Shown in pieces: positions 46,226 through 54,369 of a stretch of DNA of 64,000 nucleotides. Origin of the DNA: Duncaniella muris (lineage in GTDB: Bacteria > Bacteroidota > Bacteroidia > Bacteroidales > Muribaculaceae). Both the position numbers and the translations under genes were made by a program. The stretch lies in NCBI RefSeq assembly GCF_003024805.1, contig NZ_PUEC01000003.1, forward strand, positions 1 to 64,000, given 5' to 3'. Below the pieces are notes generated by a model. That model was not told where the DNA came from, ran no database searches, and saw only the letters and a list, made by a program, of their open reading frames with translations. The stretch's first letter is position 1. Each line of letters starts with the position of its first letter.

Positions 46226-46233
46226 CAAAGATA
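46226..46233 (-). promoter_or_regulatory. MFS transporter -7 promoter box
   Basis: Minus-strand TATCTTTG followed by C is a perfect TAnnTTTG match and predicts a leader of about 110 nt before the ATG at 46108. Confidence 0.6.
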
Positions 46234-46890
46234 ACTATTCTTTTTAAATAAATTTATCATATTGCGGATAATTATAGGTTTTGATTGCCTTTTCGCGTAA
46301 ATTTTTTGTCTAAGCCTATGACTCAGGGTGGCTTATTGTATATTTGACAGAGAGGATCAGGACGTTCGGACAAGCTCCGGCATACAATATCATGACCGGC
46401 TGAAATGATTGCAGGAAGGATGGCGGACAGGTGTTTTATTGGCGTTTTCACAAAAAAATGTAGAGTTTTTGTTGTCATTTCGACAATATTGCCTAAATTT
46501 GTAACGCAATTCTTCATAAAACAGACAGTTCAGTGCATGATTCCGCCCGATTGGGCATTGTAGAATCAACTGACAGATTATATTCTCATGCCAAAGCGGC
46601 ATAGCAAACCATCTCTGCGACATAGAAACATATGCAAATTACTATAATGCTCATTATTGCAAATCTACCGTTTTACCAGATCTGAAACATCTGGCCGTTT
46701 CTGCTGTGATGCGGCCTTTGACATCATATTGATCCGCGGCAGGCTTTGAAGCAATAAGTGTCATCAGGCTTATTGTAGACAGCTGTCTGTCGGGCCGTCT
46801 CCGGATTGACCGCATAGATAGTAATCCTCTTTGTGAAAAGTGGGTACATCTATTTTATTTGTTACTATTGTGTGTCGAATTCCTTGCCGT
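46234..46890. other. Hairpin-rich intergenic region upstream of tkt
   Basis: No gene is supported in this region. It has a plus-strand TAAATTTG box at 46494-46501 and a series of small dyads: GCCC/GGGC near 46544, ATGCC/GGCAT near 46589, CCAGAT/ATCTGG (about 46677-46695), CAATAAG/CTTATTG (46752-46758 with 46769-46775) and the palindrome AGACAGCTGTCT near 46776. A non-coding RNA or complex leader is possible. Confidence 0.4.
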
Positions 46891-46918
46891 TTTTGGCGGG
46901 GAATTCGTTTTTAATTTG

Positions 46919-46926
46919 TAAATTTG
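46919..46926 (+). promoter_or_regulatory. Transketolase -7 promoter box
   Basis: TAAATTTG followed by C matches the -7 consensus. TTTG at 46892-46895 is present upstream, but with a 23-bp spacer, slightly long. The predicted leader is about 78 nt. Confidence 0.55.
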
Positions 46927-47009
46927 CATCACCTCACAAGTCATTCAGGCGAAGCAGTGATCGCCCCCGAATGCAATCTGAAACTATTTTTATACTTATA
47001 AATAACCCC

Positions 47010-49043
47010 ATGAATCTATCAGCAATTAACCATGCAGCCGACAATATCCGTGTGCTCGCTGCATCAATGGTTGAAAAAGCCAAGTCCGGTCATCCCGGAG
47101 GCGCCATGGGTGGCGCTGATTTCGTCAACGTTCTTTACTCGCAGTTCCTTGTGACCGATCCCGACGACGGGAAGTGGCTTGGCCGCGACCGTTTCTTCCT
47201 CGACCCCGGTCATATGTCGCCTATGCTGTACAGTGTCCTGGCTCTGTTCGGCCACTACACACTGGCCGAACTTGAGCAGTTCCGTCAGTGGGGCTCTCCG
47301 ACACCCGGTCATCCCGAACTTCACCCCGAACGCGGTGTTGAAAACACATCAGGTCCTCTCGGCCAGGGCCACACAATGGCTGTCGGCTGCGCCATCGCAG
47401 AGCGCTTCATGGCCGCCCGCTTCGGCGAATGGATGAGCCACAAGACCTATGCCTTTATCTCCGACGGCGGTATTCAGGAAGAGATCTCGCAGGGCGCAGG
47501 TCGTCTTGCCGGTTATCTCGGCCTTCACAACCTCATAATGTTCTATGACAGCAACCGCGTGCAGCTCTCCACGATGGTCGATGCCGTAGACCGCGAGGAC
47601 GTAGCTGCAAAATATCGCGCATGGCACTGGAACGTAATCGAGATCAACGGCAACGATCCTCAGGAAATAGCCCAGGCCATCATTGCCGCTCAGGGAGAAA
47701 AGGAACGCCCCACGCTGATCATCGGAAACACCGTGATGGGTCGTGGCGTTGTCAAGGCCGATGGCTCAAACTTCGAAGGCCAGTGCTCTACCCACGGTCA
47801 GCCTCTGAGCGCATCAGGTGCCGACTATGCAGCCACTATGAAGAACCTTGGAGCCGATCCTGAAAATCCCTGGGTTATTTTTGACGATGTCAAAGCCCTC
47901 TATGACGAACGCCGCCGTGAACTCCGCGAAATTGTCAAGGCAAAACGCGCCGAGCAGGCAGCATGGGAGGCCGCCAATCCCGAACTCGCCAAGGAACTCC
48001 ACACATTCCTTGACAACAAACTCCCCGAAATCGACTGGAAAGCCATTCCCCACAAACCCGGCATCGCATCGCGCCAGGCATCGGCCGACGTGCTCGGAGT
48101 GCTTGCCGAGAAGGTCAACAACATGATTGTCTCCTCTGCCGACCTTGCTAACTCAGACAAGACCGACGCCTTCCTCAAGAAGACCCGTCCGTTCACCAAC
48201 GGAGACTTCTCAGGCGCCTTCCTCCACGCCGGCGTTTCAGAACTCACAATGGCAGCCGTAATGAACGGCATCGCCCTTCATGGCGGAGTCATCGGAGCCT
48301 GTGGCACATTCTTCGTGTTCAGCGACTATATGAAACCCGCTGTCCGCATGGCCGCACTGATGGAACTTCCCGTGAAATATATCTGGACCCATGACGCATT
48401 CCGCGTAGGTGAAGACGGCCCGACCCACGAACCCGTAGAGCAGGAAGCCCAGATCCGGCTGATGGAAGAGCTCCGCAACTTCAACGGCGAGCCCTCGATG
48501 CTCGTGCTCCGTCCGGGAGATGCCGCCGAAACCTCAGTGGCATGGGCAATGGCTATGGAGAACTTCAAGACCCCGTCGGCCCTCATCCTTTCGCGTCAGA
48601 ACATCCCCGACCTGCCCGCCGCATCAGGCGACCGTTTCGCCGAAGCCAACGCCGGCTGCCGCCGTGGCGGATATGTGGTTGTCGAAGCTGAGAACCCCGA
48701 CGTGATCCTCGTAGCCAACGGCTCTGAAGTGTCGCTTCTCTGCGAAGTCGCAGCCCGTCTTGCCGAAGAAGGCAAAAAAGCACGCGTAGTCTCAGTGCCC
48801 TCGATCGGACTCTTCTTCCTCCAGGATGCCGACTACCGCAAGGCAGTCATCACCCCCGGAGTTCCCGCGTTCGGTCTGACTGCCGGTCTGCCCTCTACAC
48901 TCCGAGAGGTAGTCGGAGCTGACGGCATGGTATTCGGTCTCGACCACTTCGGCGCATCCGCACCTTATAAAGTCCTTGACGAAAAATTCGGCTTCACAGT
49001 CGATCATGTCAAAGGACTCGTTGAAAACTTCATCAAAGCCTGA
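47010..49043 (+). CDS. tkt: Transketolase
   Basis: Tkt transfers two-carbon ketol units in the non-oxidative pentose phosphate pathway, using thiamine diphosphate. The 677-residue protein has the N-terminal SGHPGG (26-31), HMSPMLYSVLALFG, TPGHPELHPERGVENTSGPLGQG and ISDGGIQEEISQGA, the TPP/Mg region with Ser-Asp-Gly-Gly where many relatives have Gly-Asp-Gly. WTHDAFRVGEDGPTHEPVEQ lies in the pyrimidine domain. The open frame starts at 46833, but MNLSAINHAADNIRVLA at 47010 is the family start and lies downstream of the promoter box. Confidence 0.95.
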   Translation: MNLSAINHAADNIRVLAASMVEKAKSGHPGGAMGGADFVNVLYSQFLVTDPDDGKWLGRDRFFLDPGHMSPMLYSVLALFGHYTLAELEQFRQWGSPTPGHPELHPERGVENTSGPLGQGHTMAVGCAIAERFMAARFGEWMSHKTYAFISDGGIQEEISQGAGRLAGYLGLHNLIMFYDSNRVQLSTMVDAVDREDVAAKYRAWHWNVIEINGNDPQEIAQAIIAAQGEKERPTLIIGNTVMGRGVVKADGSNFEGQCSTHGQPLSASGADYAATMKNLGADPENPWVIFDDVKALYDERRRELREIVKAKRAEQAAWEAANPELAKELHTFLDNKLPEIDWKAIPHKPGIASRQASADVLGVLAEKVNNMIVSSADLANSDKTDAFLKKTRPFTNGDFSGAFLHAGVSELTMAAVMNGIALHGGVIGACGTFFVFSDYMKPAVRMAALMELPVKYIWTHDAFRVGEDGPTHEPVEQEAQIRLMEELRNFNGEPSMLVLRPGDAAETSVAWAMAMENFKTPSALILSRQNIPDLPAASGDRFAEANAGCRRGGYVVVEAENPDVILVANGSEVSLLCEVAARLAEEGKKARVVSVPSIGLFFLQDADYRKAVITPGVPAFGLTAGLPSTLREVVGADGMVFGLDHFGASAPYKVLDEKFGFTVDHVKGLVENFIKA

Positions 49044-49107
49044 TCTCAGGAGTGACAGACTTGTTCTGAAACTCTATGACCAGGACCTTTGACGGGCTCT
49101 GCAATGT

Positions 49108-49156
49108 ATCGCTTCTGCTTCCGCATCTTTATCAATCGGCAGCAGAAGCGATTTTT
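49108..49156 (+). terminator. tkt terminator
   Basis: ATCGCTTCTGCT (49108-49119) pairs perfectly with AGCAGAAGCGAT (49141-49152) and is followed by TTTT. It lies 65 bp past the transketolase stop. Confidence 0.85.
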
Positions 49157-49310
49157 GTTGAGCGGCTGTGCCGGCGGGAATTTTGCATTTTTGGTCACTA
49201 ATCTTCTCTTATCGGCCTATAAGACCCCGCAAATTTGGTCAGAAAGTAAGAAAATTAGTGATTGTTAAAGAAAAATTAGCTAAAATTTAGATAGTCTGAA
49301 AAAAAAGTTA

Positions 49311-49318
49311 TACCTTTG
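49311..49318 (+). promoter_or_regulatory. Promoter box of OmpA-family gene
   Basis: TACCTTTG matches TAnnTTTG. It predicts a 5' leader of about 125 nt before the ATG at 49452, as is common for abundant outer-membrane protein mRNAs. Nothing else is seen in the 49157-49451 stretch. Confidence 0.6.
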
Positions 49319-49451
49319 ACGGTAATTTCCACAGATAGGTGTGGCTCCGAATGTCATGCCAGCGTCTTAGGAATGACTATACACCTTAATTATTATAGAC
49401 ACAGTCTTAAACCAAACATTTTTCAACTATTTTACAATAATTTAAATTATT

Positions 49452-50663
49452 ATGAAAAAAAGTGCTATCCTTGGCTTGGTAGCTGCTCTTTTTGTTGGTC
49501 ATAGCGCAATGGCTCAGAGCAACCAAGAAATCAGCTATGTTGAGGACCCCTCTCAGGGCTATCTCTTCAATAGCTTCTCAAACAACTGGTTTGTATCGGT
49601 TGAAGGTGGTATGAACTACTACTTCCGCAACCACAACTCAGAACGTAGCTTCCTCGACCGTTTCTCTCCCAATGCCGGCATCTGGGTTGGTAAATGGTTC
49701 TCTCCCATCGTTGGTCTTCGTGCCGGTGGCAACTTCACTCAGGTCAAAGGCCTCAGCAAAGACGGTGGTGTAGGTTACTACGGAACTTTTGAAGATTTCG
49801 ATAAGTACAAACGTAACGAGTTCGGCATCAACCTCGACGCTATGCTGAACCTCACCAACTGGTGGTGCGGCTATCGTCCCGGTCGCGTTTACAACGCTAT
49901 CGTTTACGGTGGTGCAGGCCTCAACTGGCAGTATGTGCCCGACTTCGACTCAAACGGCAACCGTGACGGCTGGAAGAACGGTAGCAACAAGAACCTCACT
50001 GCCCATGTTGGTCTTATCAACAACTTCGCTCTCAACAAGCACCTCAGCCTCTACCTCGACGTTCGTGCAGCTCTCATGACTGACGACCTCCGTTATGCAG
50101 GCAGCCTTTCAGCTTATCAGCAGAAGCAGTACATGGACCTCCAGGCTTATCTCGGTCTTACCTACAACTTCAACAAGACCACCTGGTCAGCTCCCGTTGT
50201 GCCCGTTTGCCCCGAACCCACCAACTGCGATGCTGTTGAAGCTCGTCTCCAGGCTGCTAACGCCCGCATCTCTGACCTCGAACGTCAGCTCCGCGACTGC
50301 CTCAACCGTCCGGTTGAAAAGGTTGAAGCCAAAGAAGGCCCCCTCTGCACCATCTACTACACCATCGGCAAGTCAAACATCTCTCGTGTTGACAACAAGG
50401 TGCTCGGCGCTGTGGCTGAAATCATGAAGCAGAACCCCGAACAGAAGTACACCGTTACCGGCTGGGCCGATAACTACACCGGTTCTGATCAGGTTAACGA
50501 ACGTCTCCGTAACGCTCGTGCCAAGGGTGTTGAACGCGTTCTTCTCCGCAACGGCGTTAACGCTTCTCAGCTCAACGTAACCGTTAACAACGGCAACCTC
50601 AACGACATGGGTGAGAAGTTCGTTTCTCTCGACCGCGCCGTAACTATTGAGGCTGACAAATAA
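49452..50663 (+). CDS. OmpA-family outer-membrane protein
   Basis: The 403-residue precursor has a signal peptide (MKKSAILGLVAALFVGHSAMA) and a beta-barrel domain of about 240 residues with alternating aromatic strands (NWFVSVEGGMNYYF, GIWVGKWFSPIVGLRAGGNF, HLSLYLDVRAALM, LGLTYNF). A Cys-containing coiled linker (CDAVEARLQAANARISDLERQLRDC) follows, then a C-terminal OmpA-like peptidoglycan-binding domain (about 295-403). The latter has YTVTGWADNYTGSDQVNERLRNARAKGV with the conserved Asp and Arg for diaminopimelate. It should tether the outer membrane to the wall. Codon choice is highly biased, suggesting strong expression. Confidence 0.93.
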   Translation: MKKSAILGLVAALFVGHSAMAQSNQEISYVEDPSQGYLFNSFSNNWFVSVEGGMNYYFRNHNSERSFLDRFSPNAGIWVGKWFSPIVGLRAGGNFTQVKGLSKDGGVGYYGTFEDFDKYKRNEFGINLDAMLNLTNWWCGYRPGRVYNAIVYGGAGLNWQYVPDFDSNGNRDGWKNGSNKNLTAHVGLINNFALNKHLSLYLDVRAALMTDDLRYAGSLSAYQQKQYMDLQAYLGLTYNFNKTTWSAPVVPVCPEPTNCDAVEARLQAANARISDLERQLRDCLNRPVEKVEAKEGPLCTIYYTIGKSNISRVDNKVLGAVAEIMKQNPEQKYTVTGWADNYTGSDQVNERLRNARAKGVERVLLRNGVNASQLNVTVNNGNLNDMGEKFVSLDRAVTIEADK

Positions 50664-50723
50664 TCAGAGTCAACCTGATAACGATAGAAAATAGAAAGAT
50701 CTAACGAAGTTTTCTATATGACG

Positions 50724-50757
50724 ATCCCCCGTGCTCAGATCCGAGCACGGGGGATTT
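50724..50757 (+). terminator. Terminator of OmpA-family gene
   Basis: ATCCCCCGTGCTC (50724-50736) pairs perfectly with GAGCACGGGGGAT (50743-50755), with loop AGATCC, followed by TTT-rich DNA. A second dyad CCGTGAC/GTCACGG immediately downstream may serve the convergent aldo/keto reductase gene. Confidence 0.88.
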
Positions 50758-50804
50758 GCTTGTTTTGTGGAGTCCGTGACACCGCAGCGCAAAGCGCGCA
50801 GGCG

Positions 50805-51806
50805 TCACGGGTTTGTGGAGTCGATTATCTGCAGCTCATCATCGCTGAAAGCCGGCGATTCCAGAGCGCTGAGATTGCGTTGGAGCTGGGAGGTGGAGCT
50901 TGCGCCTACGATCACACTCGTTACTTTCCGGTCACGTAGAATCCAGGCGAGAGCCATCTCGGCGAGGCTCTGACCGCGCTCTGCTGCCAGACCGTTAAGC
51001 TTTCTTACCGATTCGAGCAGGCCGGGAGTCAGAGAGTTGGATTTCAGATGGCCGCCGAGAGCAATGCGCGAATCTTCCGGAATGCCGTTGAGATAGCGAT
51101 CGGTCAGAAGCCCCTGGGCCAAAGGTGAGAACGCTATATAGCCAACACCGTTGTCAGCCGCCTCACTGATTATGCCTCCGGCCTCGTCGGCGCGGTCAAG
51201 CATATTGTAGCGGCCCTGGTAGATCAGGCAGCGCACATCGCGTTCGGCAAGATAGCTGTAGGCCTTGCGGGCAGCCTCGGCGGGCCAGCGGGAGATCCCG
51301 ACATAGAGAGCCTTACCCTGACGAACAATGTCGACAAGCGCCTGCAGGGTTTCTTCAAGCGGTGTCTCCGGATCGAAGCGGTGGCTGTAGTACAGATCTA
51401 CATAGTCAAGTTTCATGCGGCGGAGGCTCTGGTCAAGACTCGCCATAAGATATTTCCGCGAACCCCAGTTGCCGTACGGACCGGGCCACATGTCATAGCC
51501 GGCCTTGGTCGAGATGAAAAGTTCGTCGCGGTAGGGAGCGAATGATTTTTCCATGACAATGCCGAAGGTTTCCTCAGCCGAACCGTATGACGGACCATAG
51601 TTGTTGGCCAGATCGAAGTGGGTGATGCCGTGGTCGAAGGCATAGTGCAGCATAGCCATAGAATCGGACAGTGGATTGACATCGCCGAAATTGTGCCAGA
51701 GGCCGAGTGAAATCTCTGGAAGCAGTATGCCGCTGCGTCCGCAACGGCGGTATTTCATGCCGCTGTCATATCTTGCAGGGGCAGGGGTGTAGATGGGGTT
51801 TATCAT
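50805..51806 (-). CDS. Aldo/keto reductase (YghZ-like)
   Basis: This 333-residue NADPH-dependent reductase of the AKR14/YghZ group (glyceraldehyde-3-phosphate or methylglyoxal reductases) shows the catalytic tetrad as Asp65 and Tyr70 (THFDLANNYG), Lys101 (ISTKAGY) and His142 (YYSHRFDP). The conserved GPSYGSAEETFG and MWPGPYGNWGSRKYL blocks are characteristic. A minus-strand TAAATTTG box at 51856-51849 lies about 43 bp upstream of the start. The physiological substrate is not evident from context. Confidence 0.9.
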   Translation of the reverse strand: MINPIYTPAPARYDSGMKYRRCGRSGILLPEISLGLWHNFGDVNPLSDSMAMLHYAFDHGITHFDLANNYGPSYGSAEETFGIVMEKSFAPYRDELFISTKAGYDMWPGPYGNWGSRKYLMASLDQSLRRMKLDYVDLYYSHRFDPETPLEETLQALVDIVRQGKALYVGISRWPAEAARKAYSYLAERDVRCLIYQGRYNMLDRADEAGGIISEAADNGVGYIAFSPLAQGLLTDRYLNGIPEDSRIALGGHLKSNSLTPGLLESVRKLNGLAAERGQSLAEMALAWILRDRKVTSVIVGASSTSQLQRNLSALESPAFSDDELQIIDSTNP

Positions 51807-51947
51807 ATAGAGTTGTGATTATTTGTTGTTGACAGGCTGGGGGAATTGCAAATTTACAAAATCCGGCATCCATCCGCCGCCATTGAGCGAGACAAATATG
51901 CCCTTTAGAAATCGGATAAAGTGGCGGTTAACAATATTTAACCGAGT

Positions 51948-52018
51948 AAAACGAATATATTAGTTTTGGGAATTAAAAAAATAGTTATATCTTTGCCGTG
52001 TCAACTAATGTATTAGTT
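51948..52018 (+). promoter_or_regulatory. blaI-type promoter flanked by two operator dyads
   Basis: TTTG (51965-51968) and TATCTTTG (51988-51995) with a 19-bp spacer form a consensus promoter. Two dyads flank it: AAAACGAATATATTAGTTTT at 51948-51967 (one mismatched pair) over the -33 box, and AACTAATGTATTAGTT at 52003-52018 (perfect arms) at the start point. Both contain TATTAGTTT. This is the layout expected for BlaI/MecI autorepression. Confidence 0.7.
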
Positions 52019-52066
52019 TGACGCTATGAATTGTTATTAAACAGCCTCTAACTCAGACAGACATTT

Positions 52067-52459
52067 ATGAAAGCAGGAAGGAAACCACAGATTCTGACCG
52101 AAAAAGAACTGGTCATCATGAGAATGCTCTGGGAGCACGGTCCGATGTTCGTCCGCGAGATGCTTGAGATCTATCCCGAACCCAAGCCCCACTTCAACAC
52201 CGTCTCAACCATAGTGCGCATTCTTGAAGACAAAGGCCATGTGGGCCATGAAGTCGTAGCTGCCTCCCACCGCTACTATGCCGTGGCGCGGCAGGAAGAC
52301 TTCCGCAAGAAATCGCTTGCCCGCCTTGTCAGCGACTATTTCAACAATTCCTATAAGAATGCGGTGTCGGCCCTTGTGGAGGAAGAAAAAATCTCGCTTG
52401 ACGAGCTGCGGGAGATCATAGATCTTGTTGAAAGAAAAAACAGCGACAGCGACAAGTAA
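52067..52459 (+). CDS. BlaI/MecI/CopY-family repressor
   Basis: The 130-residue protein is a winged-helix repressor. The DNA-binding domain (about 8-80) has LTEKELVIMRMLWEHGPMFVREMLEIYP, HFNTVSTIVRILEDKGHVGHE and HRYYAVARQEDFRK; the C-terminal helices dimerise. In this family proteolysis of the repressor after signalling by an M56 sensor peptidase lifts repression. The next gene, 56 bp downstream, is exactly such a peptidase, so both are probably co-transcribed and autoregulated. Confidence 0.92.
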   Translation: MKAGRKPQILTEKELVIMRMLWEHGPMFVREMLEIYPEPKPHFNTVSTIVRILEDKGHVGHEVVAASHRYYAVARQEDFRKKSLARLVSDYFNNSYKNAVSALVEEEKISLDELREIIDLVERKNSDSDK

Positions 52460-52515
52460 AACCGCCATCCTGCTCTTCCGTTCAATAAAAAAACTCTCTT
52501 TATATTATAAGGTAT

Positions 52516-54213
52516 ATGGGCATACTATTTTCCTACTCGCTCTACAGTTCCATTCTCCTCTCCCTGCTCTATCTTTCATATAAATGGGTGCTTGCAGGAG
52601 AGAATCAGCATGCCTACAACCGCACAGCGCTGTGGCTGATATGCCTTGTCGCGCTTCTCGGTCTGCCGCTGTCGCGCTTGGCCGCATCCATTGGCGCTGA
52701 TGCTCCGGCAGCAGTGATGCCCGAAATCGAGATGGGGCAGATACAGATCGGCCTTGAGGCCGACGAGAGCGCCGGCTTTCAGCCTCTGTGGCTCACCGCC
52801 GTGCTCTGGATCTACCTTTCAGGAGTGGTGCTGACCGCCATGCAGACACTCTTGATTGCCTCACGGCTGTGGCGCATCATCTCGGCTGGAGAAACCGTCC
52901 GTGAGGGGCGTTACAAAATAATTCTTACCGATGACCGCAGTATAGCACCCTTCAGCTGGTGGCGCTATGTGGTCATGAGCCGTAGCGACTGGAACGAGAG
53001 CGGGCGCATGATCCTTACCCACGAGCTCAAGCACCTCAGTCTGCATCATTGGATTGACCTGGCTGTAGCGCAGATCATAAGCATTTTCCAGTGGTACAAT
53101 CCCTCGGCGTGGCTCATGCGCGAGGAGTTCAAGACCGTCCATGAATACCAGGCCGACAAGGCCGTGCTCGAATCAGGCATCCCTGCCCGTGACTATCAGA
53201 TGTTATTAATAAAAAAGGCTGTCGGCGCGAGATTCCCGTCACTTGCCAACAGCCTGAATCATAGTAAACTTAAAAAATGTATCACCATGATGTACAATCA
53301 GAATTCATCGGCCTCCCGCCGTCTGCGCGGTCTGGCCCTGGTGCCTGCGCTCGCCGCAGCCATCGCAGTGACAAACATTGATGCCGTAGCGGCAGTGCTT
53401 GAGGAAACCTCTGCGGCGCGCTTCCTTGTCGAAGAGACTTCGGAACCGGTAGCGGCTGAAATCCGGACTGCGGTCAGCGGTCTTCCCTCTACCGAAAGCT
53501 CCGCGGTTTCCACCCGCGAAGTTAGCGAAAAAACTCAGGACTCGCAAATGTCGCCGGCCACAGTCTCAGTTCATACCGACAATGCCGTGGCAGCTGCTGC
53601 AGCCGAGACACTGACGGCCGCGGTCTCCGAAGGTGATAAGCCAAGCGGGAAGGCTGCTGAAAAAGCAGACGCTCCGGAGTCGGTCTATTCCGTCGTTCAG
53701 AAGAAGCCTGAATTCCCCGGTGGCGACGCCGCTGTGCTGCAGTACATCTCTGACAATATCCATTATCCTAAGGAAGCCAGAGATAAAAAAATCCAGGGGC
53801 GCGTGGTGGTCCGTTTTGTCATCAACAAAGACGGCTCGGTTGGCGAGACCAGTGTGCTCCGCAGTGCAGATCCGCTTTTGGACAAAGAGGCCATGAGAGT
53901 GGTCAGCACTTTACCGGCATTTAAACCCGGAGAGGTAGACGGCAAGCCGGTTTCGGTCTACTATGTTCTCCCCATTGGTTTCAGCCTCAAAGACGATGCC
54001 GGGAAAGAAAACAGTGACAAGCCTGTTGTCAAAGTAAAGTCAGTTGATGGCAAGCAGGTAGCAGATGTTGACGGACGGAAGGAAGAAGTCAAAGTATATG
54101 TCGACGGCAAACTTTATGAAGGCAATCTGGCAGATATCGACCCCTCGAAAATCGAATCAATGACAGTCGACAAATCAAAGGAAGGAGTCATCCGGATTGA
54201 AATGAAAAAATAG
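52516..54213 (+). CDS. M56 (BlaR1-like) sensor peptidase with TonB domain
   Basis: This 565-residue membrane protein has two to four N-terminal membrane helices and a cytosolic-facing zinc peptidase domain with HELKH (169-173) and a downstream VHEYQADKAVLE ligand block. A further hydrophobic segment (GLALVPALAAAIAVTNIDAVAAVL) follows, then an Ala/Ser/Pro-rich periplasmic linker. A TonB C-terminal domain comes next (about 395-495; PEFPGGDAAVLQYISDNIHYPKEARDK, GRVVVRFVINKDGSVG). The last 65 residues (IDPSKIESMTVDKSKEGVIRIEMK) resemble a TonB-receptor plug segment. No beta-lactamase or PBP sensor domain is present, so the signal is unknown. Confidence 0.85.
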   Translation: MGILFSYSLYSSILLSLLYLSYKWVLAGENQHAYNRTALWLICLVALLGLPLSRLAASIGADAPAAVMPEIEMGQIQIGLEADESAGFQPLWLTAVLWIYLSGVVLTAMQTLLIASRLWRIISAGETVREGRYKIILTDDRSIAPFSWWRYVVMSRSDWNESGRMILTHELKHLSLHHWIDLAVAQIISIFQWYNPSAWLMREEFKTVHEYQADKAVLESGIPARDYQMLLIKKAVGARFPSLANSLNHSKLKKCITMMYNQNSSASRRLRGLALVPALAAAIAVTNIDAVAAVLEETSAARFLVEETSEPVAAEIRTAVSGLPSTESSAVSTREVSEKTQDSQMSPATVSVHTDNAVAAAAAETLTAAVSEGDKPSGKAAEKADAPESVYSVVQKKPEFPGGDAAVLQYISDNIHYPKEARDKKIQGRVVVRFVINKDGSVGETSVLRSADPLLDKEAMRVVSTLPAFKPGEVDGKPVSVYYVLPIGFSLKDDAGKENSDKPVVKVKSVDGKQVADVDGRKEEVKVYVDGKLYEGNLADIDPSKIESMTVDKSKEGVIRIEMKK

Positions 54214-54268
54214 CCCTGTAAGAGATTTATTCCTCAGTGAGTTAAGTAATAGAAGTATAAAATGACAG

Positions 54269-54320
54269 CGTCAGCTGCCGGATCTGCGGAGACGGCGGCT
54301 GACGTTTTTGTTTTTTTTAA
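54269..54320 (+). terminator. Terminator after M56-TonB gene
   Basis: CGTCAGC (54269-54275) and GCCG pair with CGGC and GCTGACG (54298-54304), with one T-G opposition between the two segments. TTTTTG and eight T follow. It separates the sensor pair from the radical-SAM gene. Confidence 0.85.
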
Positions 54321-54354
54321 CATGGGTGTGTTCCCGTTTTGCCCGGTCGATGGC

Positions 54355-54362
54355 TAACTTTG
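54355..54362 (+). promoter_or_regulatory. Promoter box of radical-SAM gene
   Basis: TAACTTTG followed by C matches TAnnTTTG. Only 7 nt separate it from the ATG at 54370, so the transcript is probably leaderless or nearly so. Confidence 0.55.
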
Positions 54363-54369
54363 CACCGTT

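Noticed and set aside
46323-46623. Two short minus-strand frames between the MFS gene and tkt
   Set aside because: They overlap each other in different frames, lack conserved features, and run against promoter-like and hairpin sequences.
49316-49504. A 62-codon frame upstream of the OmpA-family gene
   Set aside because: It covers the promoter and leader and overlaps the real start in another frame.
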